10,368 nucleotides of DNA from NCBI GenBank assembly GCA_028456385.1, contig JALNQF010000951.1, forward strand, positions 1 to 10,368, given 5' to 3'. Under the pieces are notes generated by a model. That model was not told where the DNA came from and made no database searches. It saw nothing but the letters and a program-made list of their open reading frames with translations. This document shows, in pieces, positions 1 through 7,617 of this stretch (positions within the stretch are counted from its first letter, which is position 1; each line of letters opens with the position of its first letter). The DNA comes from Ophiosphaerella korrae (lineage: Eukaryota; Ascomycota; Dothideomycetes; Pleosporales; Phaeosphaeriaceae). The position numbers and the translations under genes are program-made.

Positions 1-186
1 CGAGCATCTGCGAAAAGTGCTAATCTCCTGCCCCCCAGCAGCACTACCAGCATCTTCAAAAAGCGCAAATCTCCTGCTCTCTAGTAGCCCTCTAACAACT
101 CTTTAATTAGTCCAAGCATTGAGCTAAGCACTATACTTAACCCTAACTAACGCGTACTCTAAAAAGTGATAATCTCCTACCCTCCT
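1..186. repeat. GC-richer flank with 46-bp tandem repeat
   Basis: Two adjacent 46-bp units lie at 3-48 and 49-94, both beginning agcatct and both containing aatctcctgc. A third, more diverged copy of the core (aaaagtgataatctcctac) lies near 162-180 and is out of register with the 46-bp period. Most differences between units 1 and 2 are C-to-T, including two CpA-to-TpA changes (the cagcag of unit 1 is tagtag in unit 2). The array probably continues left of the window. This is the only part of the window still rich in CA dinucleotides. I see no coding potential. Positions 187-240 hold nothing I recognise. Confidence 0.7.
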
Positions 187-798
187 ATAACTCGAAGCTA
201 AACAAGATAGCTAGTACAACCTAACGCGATCTGACTATAATGTTAAGGACTAATATAGATTACACGGCATAGATAATTTAACTGCAATCTAGATGCGTAG
301 TATATAATGTTTAGGATAAGATTAACCTAGAATCTTCTACGTAGCTAATTTAGCGACTAGAACTAATTAGAGCTCTAGTAATAGCTAACTACACTCTAGC
401 ATTAGGTGTTAAGACTCCTACGTAGTAGTCTAAACTCTTAGCTACTAGTTATAAGGCTTTTAAAGAAGACCTTAAATACTATAAAATATTAGCTAAGTAA
501 TACTATAGCAACTAATATAAGTATAAAAAGAAGTAGTTAAGTCTCTAGTATATTGTAACGTTTATCTAATCCTTAGTCTTACTATATCTACTACGTACGT
601 ACTATCTACTAAACTAATCTCTATATTAGTAGTATTATAGATGTAACAAGAGAAATCGTAATAGAGCTAATTAGTCCTAACTTAAGTGCTAACAAAGTAT
701 AGGATAAGTAGGGTAACGACCTAGATTAGGAAACAACTTGTAATTAGGACACGTAAGGTGATCCCTTAATCTGTTAAGTGTACGGATAGAAACTAAAC

Positions 799-874
799 AT
801 AGATTAATAGATTAGTAATCTGTAATCTGTAGTCGCTAAGACTAGATACAAGCAATAGATTAATAGATTAGTAA
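799..874 (+). repeat. 20-bp direct repeat in putative U3
   Basis: The same 20 bases (beginning atagattaat) occur at 799-818 and 855-874, starts 56 bp apart, just upstream of the TATA box at 880. Each copy is itself built from two agatta-type words. Placement immediately upstream of a core promoter suggests duplicated regulatory motifs of the LTR U3 region, but this is inference. The two copies are identical even though the surrounding DNA is heavily mutated. Confidence 0.6.
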
Positions 875-879
875 GAAAG

Positions 880-887
880 TATAAATA
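880..887 (+). promoter_or_regulatory. TATA box of the putative LTR promoter
   Basis: The sequence TATAAATA lies about 265 bp before the likely gag start and just after a pair of direct repeats. In AT-rich DNA a chance match is quite possible. Its position in the presumed 5' LTR would put transcription start near 910, leaving a short R-U5 segment before the end of the LTR. Confidence 0.35.
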
Positions 888-1144
888 GTAGGATGCGCAT
901 CGTTAGGATAATATTAGCAACTTAATTATTAACTAAGAGCGACGATACATTAACATTGCAAGACATCTTTCTATTGTTTATAGCCTATTGCTTAATTACT
1001 ACAAGAACTTTTATTATTAACTTTTAATCTACTAATACTAGACAACGGTTACTTATAGTTAATAATAGGTAACTACCTAATACCTTGCTAATTTAGTTAT
1101 TAGAGGAAGTAAAGAGTAAGTAGCGTACAGTCTAAGCTAATACG

Positions 1145-3186
1145 ATAGTAGAAAGTTTAACTAAGAAGGGAGGTAAAGCACCTCTAAGTAGCTATAAGTT
1201 AGATAACACTATATAGGTAGCACTTAAAGTATATATAAACAACTTAACCTCTAAAAAAGAGGATATAAAACTAGTAATTAACGCCCTAGAAATATAGAAC
1301 AAAGAACTATAAGACTATACTAAATAAAATAAAGCTTAAATTAAAGCTATTATAGAAGGACAAAATTAGATAGAATAAATTACCTAGAGACTAGAGATAA
1401 GTGTAATAAAGAAACTACCTAAAATACCTATACTTAAAAAGTTTAATAGAATAAGAAAGAAGCTAAGACCCTTTATAGTATTAGTATAACTTTAGATAGA
1501 TATACAAGTACTATACTTTAATAGAGAAGATAAGAAGGTAATATATATTAGAATACACCTTAAAGAAGATACAAAAAGATAGTTTAAACCTTACTGTATA
1601 GATTACATAATATACGCTCTAAGAATATAGAAAGATAAAACTAGAGCTATCTTTAGAAGTTATAAATACTTTATAAATTAAATAAGAGTAGTATTTAAAG
1701 ATATAGATATTACCTAATAAGCTAAAGAAAAGCTTAAGAAGCTTATATAACACAAGAGTATTTCTAAATATATATTATAGTTTAAATAACTATTACAAAA
1801 TATAGAATAGAATAAACTATCCTTAATATTATAATTTAAATAAGGACTAAAAGCGAGAATCTAATGCAAGATAACTTATATAGAAAAACTAAGAATACTA
1901 GAAGCTCTAAAGGATTAGGTAATACAAGTTAATAACGACCTCTAAGTATAGAGAATAAATAAAGATAGAAGATACTCTAGTAACTAAGATAATAGAGACC
2001 CTATAATCTTTAACGCAAATAAGGATAAGAAAAAGAAGAAGAATAAAGACTTTATATACTTTAACTATAGTAAGAAAAGCTATTATATAAAAGATTATTA
2101 GTCTAAGAAGAAAGATATAGTATACTATAAATGTAAGAAACTAGGATACTTTGTAAAAGACAACTAAAATAAAGACCCTAGAAAAGAAGTTTAGTTAAAA
2201 ACGACTAAGAAAGCACAAAAAGTATAGGCTAAACCTTAAGAGAAAGTAGTAGTAAGTAAGGAATAATAATATATAATACTCTATTAGACCTTTTATTACA
2301 ATAACAACTACTATATATACTTTTTAAGTAATTAAGGAGTAAGATAGTTTCTATATAAGAAATAGAAAGTAATAGTAATAAAAGAAAGAACCTAAGTATA
2401 GCTTAAAGAAACAATACATATAATAGGCCTACTAATAGAAGACTTAGAAGGGAAAGTATCCTAAACCCTATTAATCCCTACTAAAAGATAGGTAGAAGAT
2501 AAAGAGACTACTACGGTCTCCTCTAAAGGACTGCAAGGAGACAAGAGATAAGTTAATATAAGAGGTATAGAGTATACCTAGTTAGATATATATAGCTACA
2601 ATAGCTATACAATAATAGATATAGTAGAATAAAACTAAGAGTAGTAGTTTATTTAGAAATACTTACTAGTTATAAGTATAAAAGAAGCATACAAAGACTA
2701 GAAAATACGCAATCTTAAAAATATAAGGTTTATAGTAATCTAGAAATAGATAGAATAATAGATACTTGTAGTAAGAAGAATACCTATATAAAGAGAATAG
2801 TAACACCTTGTAAAAAAAATATAATAGATTAACAAAGCCTATATACTAAAGATACTAGTAGTATATTATATCTTAATAGAAAAAAGACCTAGTAAAGATA
2901 AATACTAGGAAAGGGACGATAAAAGAATAGATCTAGAATATCTAGTATACTTTAAAATATTATAGATATTATACCTAAATACAAATTGTATTATATATAG
3001 AAGTCCTAAGGTAAGAAACTATATATAGCTAGTAAGAAGAGAAAATTATAACTATATAAAAGTAATTCTTGTAGAAGATATTATAGGATAGGAAATAATA
3101 CTAGAAGAAGGATATATAGTAGTAAGGCTAAAAATAAAGTTATCTAAGAAATATATCTTAGGAAGACTATAGTATAAATATACTTA
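1145..3186 (+). pseudogene. Gag region of gypsy gag-pol (5' part of the broken frame)
   Basis: Gag forms the particle that packages the element RNA. The reading frame has codon starts at positions equal to 2 modulo 3. The likely start is ATA at 1145, an ATG with its G changed to A, followed by Val-Glu-Ser; this is uncertain. From about residue 97 (1433) there is a retrotransposon gag domain: a Phe-Asn start, KKLRPFI, and later a KR-stop-FKPY motif where the stop replaces a Trp. Two CCHC zinc knuckles follow at residues 305-340. After them comes an unusually long segment of about 340 codons leading to the insertion at 3187, with no recognised domain. In-frame stops are all TAG or TAA, at former Gln and Trp codons. 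No frameshift was found along the whole stretch. Across the pogo-like element at 3187-5036 the same frame resumes in the protease region. Confidence 0.85.
2057..2164 (+). other. Two RIP-destroyed CCHC zinc knuckles in gag
   Basis: Knuckle 1 (codons 2057-2098) reads Y-x2-Y-x4-Y-x4-Y. All four zinc ligands of C-x2-C-x4-H-x4-C have become Tyr, as expected from TGC/TGT to TAC/TAT and CAT/CAC to TAT/TAC. Knuckle 2 (codons 2123-2164) keeps one Cys (2132-2134) and the K-L-G residues after it. Its first Cys (2123) and its His (2147) are now Tyr. Its last ligand position is Asn (2162), which a transition from Cys does not explain. The two first ligands are 22 codons apart in the same frame. Such knuckles bind nucleic acid in retroelement nucleocapsids. 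Confidence 0.88.
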
Positions 3187-3251
3187 ACGTATTCTACTAC
3201 TAAGCTGGCTACACTACTAAGCTAGCTACTTTTTCTTAGTATTACGAACAC
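3187..3251 (+). repeat. Left terminal inverted repeat of the pogo-like element
   Basis: The 65 bp here match the reverse complement of 4971-5036. The only differences are a one-base indel in a T run and four single-base differences, all transitions (G/A or C/T). Inside the repeat a 15-bp word beginning actactaagct occurs twice with a period of 17 (3196-3210 and 3213-3227), differing at one base. Such subterminal repeats may be transposase-binding sites. Confidence 0.93.
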
Positions 3252-3278
3252 TACAACTTTAGGGGTTAATAATAGATA

Positions 3279-4955
3279 TTACTTAGTACTCCCTACTACT
3301 ATAACACTAATATCTAATTTAGAAGTCTCTTCTTTATCTTCCTAGCACGTTCGCGCGTTATACCTAGTCTTCCTATAGTTCTTACAGCGCCGTTGTCTTA
3401 GCTAAGCCCTCTCCTAATTACCCCTACTATAAGCCTTCTTACCCTTCTACGTAGCTATTAACGCCTCTCTAGCTACCTATATTAATACCTCTCTATACTC
3501 TATAGTCCTACCGTACTAGATTTACTTTTATTTACGTAATTTTCGCTTAGTTATTACTTCTAATTACTCTTTAAGCTCTTTTATATAGGCTTCTTAAAGA
3601 ACGCTTTTATATAGTATTAATTTAGCGCCCTTAATAAGCTAGTAAAGGAAGCCTTATATAGTAGTAGGTAAGTAATAAAGAGAGCTACTTAAGAGCTTTA
3701 ACTAAGACCTAAATTCGTAAGTATTACTTAGAGTCTTTAACTACTACAGCGTTTCTAGTAGTAGGGGTCCTAGTAGGGTATAAATGCGCACGTTAAGGCA
3801 ATCTAGCACTTACTACGCATCTAGAGGAACAAGTCCTAAAGCCTTAAAGGCCTTCTTATAGTTCTTCTTAGTAAACACGTTAAAAAACGCGTCTCTAAAG
3901 GCTAGAAGAAAGCCTTCCTTATTAATATAGAAGACGCGTTTCTATACTAAGCCTTGTACGTACTTAGAGTACTTATACTTTAGTAGCGAGAAGTACACTA
4001 TATTGAGTAGCTAGAAGATATATAATAAATAAGCTAGTATATAAAAGGTTAGGATCTTGTTTTTAAAGTAGTAGTCCTTAAAATCTTAGTTAAAGTAGCT
4101 CTTATAGCTATCTAAGATAAGTAGCTAGTATACTCTTACTTAGCGCGACTTTATATACGCGTTAAAGTACTTTAACTACTCTAGACTAAGTATATTAGTT
4201 ATCTAGCTATTCTCTAAGACTAAGAGCTTCTAATTAGGTAGTATACCTACCTCTTTATACTAGGTAGAGATGTAGACGCGTCCTTTATAGATAATAAATA
4301 GTAGGATTACGTACTCTACTACGTAGATACTTTAGATTACTATAACTTACTTATAATTACTACCCTAAGTAAGAGTAGGTTGTTAATACTTCTCTAAGCC
4401 TATAATAACCTTTATAGACCTAATTACTCTTATTTAGAAGCTAGTCTTATTAAAGTTATAGACGTCCTTATCTACTACTCTATACTAAGCCTTAGTCTTC
4501 TCTATAAGCTTAAACTACCTACTAACAACTTTAGGATCTTCTTAGAGTATTCTCTAGTAATCCTTTACTTAATTAAATACTATTTTTAGCTTAGCTAAAC
4601 GTACTATAAAGCGTGTAAGCTAGTTCTTACCTATAGGCGTCCTACCCTATATAGTAAGTAGTTTATTAGCTATATTAGCTACTTTATAGAGCTAGGGCGC
4701 AAATCCTCGCTAATTAAGGTTAAGAATATATTAGATAATTAACTACTCTTTAGTTGTAGTTAGTTTCTAGTAGCTAGGTCGTGTAGTTACGCGTAGAGTA
4801 ATTCCTTTAAGTTGTTTAGAGAGCTGTTAATAATAGATATTAAAAGCCTTAGTAGCGCGTCGTTAGCTTTAAAACTAGCTAGAAGCTAAGGCTTAAATAG
4901 TAAGCTTAAGCCTACCTTCTTGTTTAGAAATAATATTTTGCTGTTGTTAAGATAT
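3279..4955 (-). pseudogene. Fot1/pogo-like transposase, full length, RIP-inactivated
   Basis: This encoded the DDE transposase that cuts and rejoins the element at TA sites. The frame (559 codons with stop) begins at ATA 4953-4955, an ATG lost by G to A, followed by Ser-stop-Gln-Gln-Gln, and ends at TAA 3279-3281. Fot1-type transposases are about this long. The order from the N-terminus is: a Gln-rich start; KQEGRLKLTI and a helix-turn-helix (ATKAFNI) near 4836-4912; a CENP-B/Tc5-type DNA-binding segment with GFAP and GRTPIGKN at about 4600-4720; then the catalytic core. The first Asp is now Asn (4449-4451, in YNFNKTSF). The second Asp survives (4110-4112, LILDS). The third is Asn (4002-4004), giving DD35D spacing. 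A CCHC zinc knuckle lies at 3345-3386. In-frame stops are TAG/TAA only, and no frameshift occurs over the whole length. Confidence 0.94.
3345..3386 (-). other. C-terminal CCHC zinc knuckle of the pogo-like transposase
   Basis: On the minus strand the 14 codons read C-x2-Y-x4-Y-x4-C, preceded by two Arg and containing an N-A-R-T-C end. The first and last Cys survive; the second Cys and the His are Tyr, both RIP-type changes. It lies about 20 codons from the end of the transposase. A knuckle of this sort would bind nucleic acid or zinc-dependent partners. To my knowledge it recurs at the C-terminus of some fungal pogo-family transposases. Confidence 0.85.
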
Positions 4956-4970
4956 AGTATTATAGAGGTA

Positions 4971-5036
4971 GTATTCGCAATACTAAGAAAAAAGTAGCTA
5001 GCTTAGTAGTATAGCTAGCTTAGTAGTAGAATACGT
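4971..5036 (-). repeat. Right terminal inverted repeat of the pogo-like element
   Basis: This is the partner of 3187-3251. It carries the same doubled actactaagct-type motif in inverted orientation and six bases in the T/A run where the left end has five. It is followed directly by the TA target duplicate at 5037-5038. Confidence 0.93.
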
Positions 5037-5508
5037 TATAATAAATATCTAAAATATAAAGATTATAAACTTAAAGTAGAGTAATAGCCTTAGAAAGATA
5101 GATAATTTACAAAATTACTAAAGTAAGAATAGCTAAAAAGTATAGAAGGCTTATATATTACAAAGATAAGTATATATTAAAAAAGAAAAGTATAAGTAAT
5201 AATTAATAGTAGAGCTACAAAGAACTTTATATTAAAGAAGTTTATAGAAAATAAAGGAATACGATATATAATAAAGAAGTACCCTTAATAACTAAGTATA
5301 ATTAAAAGAAAACTATTCTAGGAACCTATTAGGTTTAAAACAATACCCTCTATACTAAAGTTAGAAGGGTTAAAGATTAAAAACATAGTTATAGATATAA
5401 CAATAATTAACAATAAATAGGAAATTATATTAGGAATGCTATAGTTATAGATAACTAACCTAAGAATTAATTAGAGAACAAGGAAAATTACTTACTTTTA
5501 ACAAGATA
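5037..5508 (+). pseudogene. Protease region of gypsy gag-pol
   Basis: This is the aspartic protease that matures Gag-Pol. Codon starts are multiples of 3, and the frame is continuous with gag once the pogo-like element is removed. A Lys/Gln-type linker is followed by the active-site motif, now V-I-I-N-S-R-A-T-K-N-F. The catalytic Asp of DSGAT is Asn (5205-5207) and the Gly is Arg, both G-to-A changes. Near 5424-5485 lies the second hallmark, ILGM followed by L-stop-L, then N-L-R-I-N-stop. This corresponds to the conserved ILGMPWL...NPxIxW of fungal gypsy proteases, with Pro to Leu and Trp to stop. The segment is cut at 5508 by the Tc1-like insertion and continues at 7618 in the same frame. 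Confidence 0.88.
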
Positions 5509-5553
5509 CAGAGGGGTGCAAAAAATAAAGAGTAATTTTTTTTTTAACTTTTT
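5509..5553 (+). repeat. Left terminal inverted repeat of the Tc1-like element
   Basis: The first 29 bp are identical to the inverted right end, and similarity continues to about 45 bp with a few substitutions. It includes a run of ten T (from about 5536). Both ends keep an unmutated GTGCA, although CpA is almost absent from the neighbouring DNA. Confidence 0.93.
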
Positions 5554-5959
5554 CTAAAATACTATGTCTTAATAACTATATAAGCTAGGAATAAAATAAA
5601 TTTAGGGATTTATAGAGAAAATAGTATATTTTAATATACTATATAATAAGTAGTAATATTACGTAATCCATATTACTATATTTATAGTTAAAATAGAGGT
5701 ATTTTTTTAATTAGTTTTTAAAGTAGTATAACTTTTTAATTTAAGTTTAAAAAAGTCTAATTTTTTATCTAAGTAAAGTTTAGCTAGTAAAGATTATATA
5801 AGCAAATTTATAGTATAGGTTACTTATCTAATTATTTTTTTAGAAGTAGAGGAAAAAAATAAAAAAATTAGATTAATAGTTAGCTTACGTAATATATTAG
5901 TAAAATATACTTCTTAAGCTACTAAATAAATATTTTTTAAAATTTTTTCTAAATTCTTT
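5554..5959 (+). other. Non-coding left part of the Tc1-like element
   Basis: This AT-rich stretch lies between the left inverted repeat and the first recognisable transposase codons. An ATG at 5564 is followed after one codon by two stops, and the frame shows no domain. It is probably an untranslated leader or degraded sequence. I see no repeat, promoter motif or RNA gene that stands out from the background composition. Confidence 0.5.
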
Positions 5960-7230
5960 AAATTAGTACTAAATCTTTCGAAACTTAAACTTAATATCTA
6001 GCTTCTATTAGAAGCGAATAACTTTCCTAATAAGAAAGCTACTATCTTAAAAAAGTATATTAAATTAATTTATAATACCATTTTAAGAATTAAGAAGAAA
6101 AAAGCTATAAAAGTAGAAGATATAAAAAGATATAAAGAAAAACTTACTAGGGTTTCTAAAAGAGATAAAATAGTTATTATAAGAGATATAATTCGAAGCC
6201 TAAAGAAGATAAATAAGAGATTAATGCTAGAAAATAATCTAAGTACTATTATAAGTAAGTTTTAATACTTTTTAAAGGAAAAAAATGTTATAACTAATAT
6301 AACTACTAAAACGTCTGTAATTTATAGCTAAATAAGTAAAATTAAAGATATAAGTACGCTAAAGAGTAATTAAATATAGTAGATATAAATAATTTAAATC
6401 TAAAAATAACTATATTATTATACAATAGCTCTACATAAAGTAAGTGTAGAGCTAGATAAAAATACTATAGAAAAATAGTCTTTATTTAGGCTAGAATGTA
6501 ATTAGTTTCTATTCCTAATAAAAATACGTTAATAAAAATTCCTAGTATACTATATTTTTCTATTTTTTGTACTCTTTATTTCTATTTAACTACTTTTTTT
6601 ATTACTTTAACACTAACTAAGTTTTAGCTAGAAATAGAACTATCTTAATTTAGTAATCTATTTATATAAGAGAATAATATAAATAAATTGTTATAACGAA
6701 CTATATAAAGACTTTACCTATTAATAATAGAGAATATATCTAAAAAGTACTAAATTTAGTAGTTAAAATGTATATAAAATATAGTATAAAACTATACTTC
6801 TTTTTTACTCCTTTTTCTATTATATATAAAACTATATATATTTAAATCTATATATTAGTTAAATTTCTAAACTAGATAATAACTATCTATATTAGCTAGA
6901 AATATTAATAAGATATCTATAAGATTAATAAAAATAAAGCTATTAAGGAATATTATATATAAGACCTAGCTAAGCTTTATCTTTTTTCTACTTTTAGTCT
7001 AAATTTAAATCCTATTAAAAAGATATAGAATCTATTTAAAGATAAGCGAAATAAATACCCTAGAAAGAGTTTATATAGAGATTAATTTAAAGAGTATAAA
7101 GGCTTTTAAGCTTACTAAAATAAAAGAGTAAAACGTAAAAAGCTAATAAGCTATAGATAATTATATACTATCTTTACCTAGAACTTAGAACTCTATAGAG
7201 AGAGTTATAGAGTATTAAACTAAGTATTAG
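5960..7230 (+). pseudogene. Tc1-like transposase (DD34E), degraded
   Basis: This was the transposase of the surrounding element; both limits are approximate. The N-terminal part is in frame 2 (positions 2 modulo 3). It has a first helix-turn-helix at about 6011-6100 (EANNFPNKKATI, then NTILRIKK). A second one follows at about 6152-6300 with RVSKRDK and a basic FLKEKNVI end, typical of the Tc1/Tc3 DNA-binding region. The first catalytic Asp is probably the Asn at 6655-6657, after Phe-Ser in frame 1. The second Asp is retained at 6912-6914. The glutamate is Lys at 7017-7019 in LNLNPIKKI, from the family motif PDLNPIE. The last two lie in frame 0 with exactly 34 residues between them. Reading therefore changes frame twice, through introns or indels; a possible intron is at 6569-6627. 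Downstream coding (KDKRNKYPRKSLYRD) continues for some distance before becoming unreadable. Confidence 0.85.
6569..6627 (+). other. Possible 59-nt intron in the Tc1-like transposase
   Basis: The segment starts GT and ends TTTTAG. It has a pyrimidine-rich body and a CTAAC branch-site-like word at 6613-6617, 10 nt before the end, all common in short introns of filamentous fungi. Removing it joins the frame of the helix-turn-helix region (last codon ending at 6568) to the frame carrying the presumed first catalytic residue (first codon at 6628). The 5' site, GTACTC, is a weak match, and conserved residues just upstream are not recognisable. Confidence 0.35.
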
Positions 7231-7570
7231 TCTAGTCTAATATATATTTCTTAACTAAAGTCTAAAAAAACTACATTTCTTTATAAAAATTAATATAGTA
7301 ATACAATACATCTATAAACCTAATATATAATAGATATAAAGTAGATAGAAATTATATTAAAAATGTAGGAAAAAAAATACTAAAAATAAAAAGTTATACG
7401 CCTTTAAATACAGCTTAAACATATACCCCTATTTTAGTAAGCTACTATAGCTAAGGTACGCTAACTAAGGTATACATTTTTAGCTAAGCTAAAATAACAA
7501 GATTTTCTCTTTAATAATATATATTTTTTATAGTTATTACTCTTATATTAAGCAAGTTATAATACTTTTA
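7231..7570 (+). other. Non-coding right part of the Tc1-like element
   Basis: No readable coding signal is present. The notable structures are a 17-bp palindrome at 7478-7494 (8-bp arms, ttttagct, around one base) and an 8-bp direct repeat ctaaggta at 7451-7458 and 7465-7472. Both lie about 100-150 bp inside the right end and have no evident counterpart at the left end. Confidence 0.45.
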
Positions 7571-7615
7571 AAAAGGTTAAAAAAATAATTACTCTTTATT
7601 TTTTGCACCCCTCTG
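7571..7615 (-). repeat. Right terminal inverted repeat of the Tc1-like element
   Basis: This is the partner of 5509-5553. Its outer 29 bp match perfectly and the inner part differs by an A inside the T run and a few substitutions. The TA at 7616-7617 follows immediately. Confidence 0.93.
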
Positions 7616-7617
7616 TA

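Larger units (their letters stand above)
241..1044 (+). repeat. Putative 5' LTR (boundaries tentative)
   Basis: No second LTR is in the window, so the ends cannot be set by comparison. The left end is placed at TGTTAAGG (241), as LTRs start with TG. The right end is placed at ACA (1042-1044), just before cggttac and about 100 bp upstream of the gag frame. In support, a TATA box lies at 880-887, the stretch is non-coding, and it sits directly before gag. An alternative right end is TAACA at 951-955, and an alternative left end is a second TGTTAAG at 407. A primer-binding site beginning TGG is not clear; cggttac at 1046-1052 is the nearest candidate. The stretch is strongly RIP-altered and contains no gene. 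Confidence 0.35.
3187..5036 (-). mobile_element. Fot1/pogo-like DNA transposon, complete, 1850 bp
   Basis: This is a class II element of the Tc1/mariner superfamily. It starts and ends with inverted ACGTATTCTACTACTAAGC and is flanked by TA at 3185-3186 and TA at 5037-5038, the target duplication of this superfamily. A full-length but stop-riddled transposase occupies 3279-4955 on the minus strand. The length is typical of fungal Fot1-type elements (about 1.8-1.9 kb). It sits inside the host gag-pol frame: removing it with one TA joins codon TA(3185-3186)+T(5039) and restores the frame. Its base composition is less AT-rich than its surroundings and it retains many CpG words, but CpA is depleted as elsewhere. 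Confidence 0.94.
5509..7615 (+). mobile_element. Tc1-like DNA transposon, complete, 2107 bp
   Basis: The element begins CAGAGGGGTGC and ends with its inverse. It is flanked by TA at 5507-5508 and TA at 7616-7617. The CAG start next to TA is the usual Tc1-type end. The inside encodes a degraded transposase with a Tc1-type helix-turn-helix and a DD34E end motif. The composition is extremely AT-rich, more so than the pogo-like element. At 2.1 kb it is longer than typical Tc1 elements (about 1.3-1.7 kb) because of non-coding stretches at 5554-5959 and about 7231-7570. Removing it with one TA (2109 bp, a multiple of 3) keeps the host gag-pol frame. Confidence 0.92.

Noticed and set aside
1..186. 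A CRISPR array.
   Set aside because: The units are contiguous tandem copies with no unique spacers, the third copy is out of register, and the context is a fungal repeat region.
407..955. Alternative LTR limits, TGTTAAG at 407 and TAACA at 951-955.
   Set aside because: An end at 955 leaves only about 65 bp after the TATA box and no TGG-type primer site, and a start at 407 has no further support. They remain possible because the 3' LTR is not in the window.
2260..3186. A separate gene between gag and protease.
   Set aside because: It is in the same frame as gag with no plausible start, and joins the protease frame once the pogo-like element is removed.
5536..5545. The run of T as a retroposon tail or terminator.
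   Set aside because: It is part of the Tc1-like inverted repeat and has a counterpart at the other end.
6566..6590. An internal copy of the Tc1-like terminal repeat (shared word of about 12 bp around aaataaagagta).
   Set aside because: The match is short, low in complexity and does not extend to the diagnostic CAGAGGGG part.
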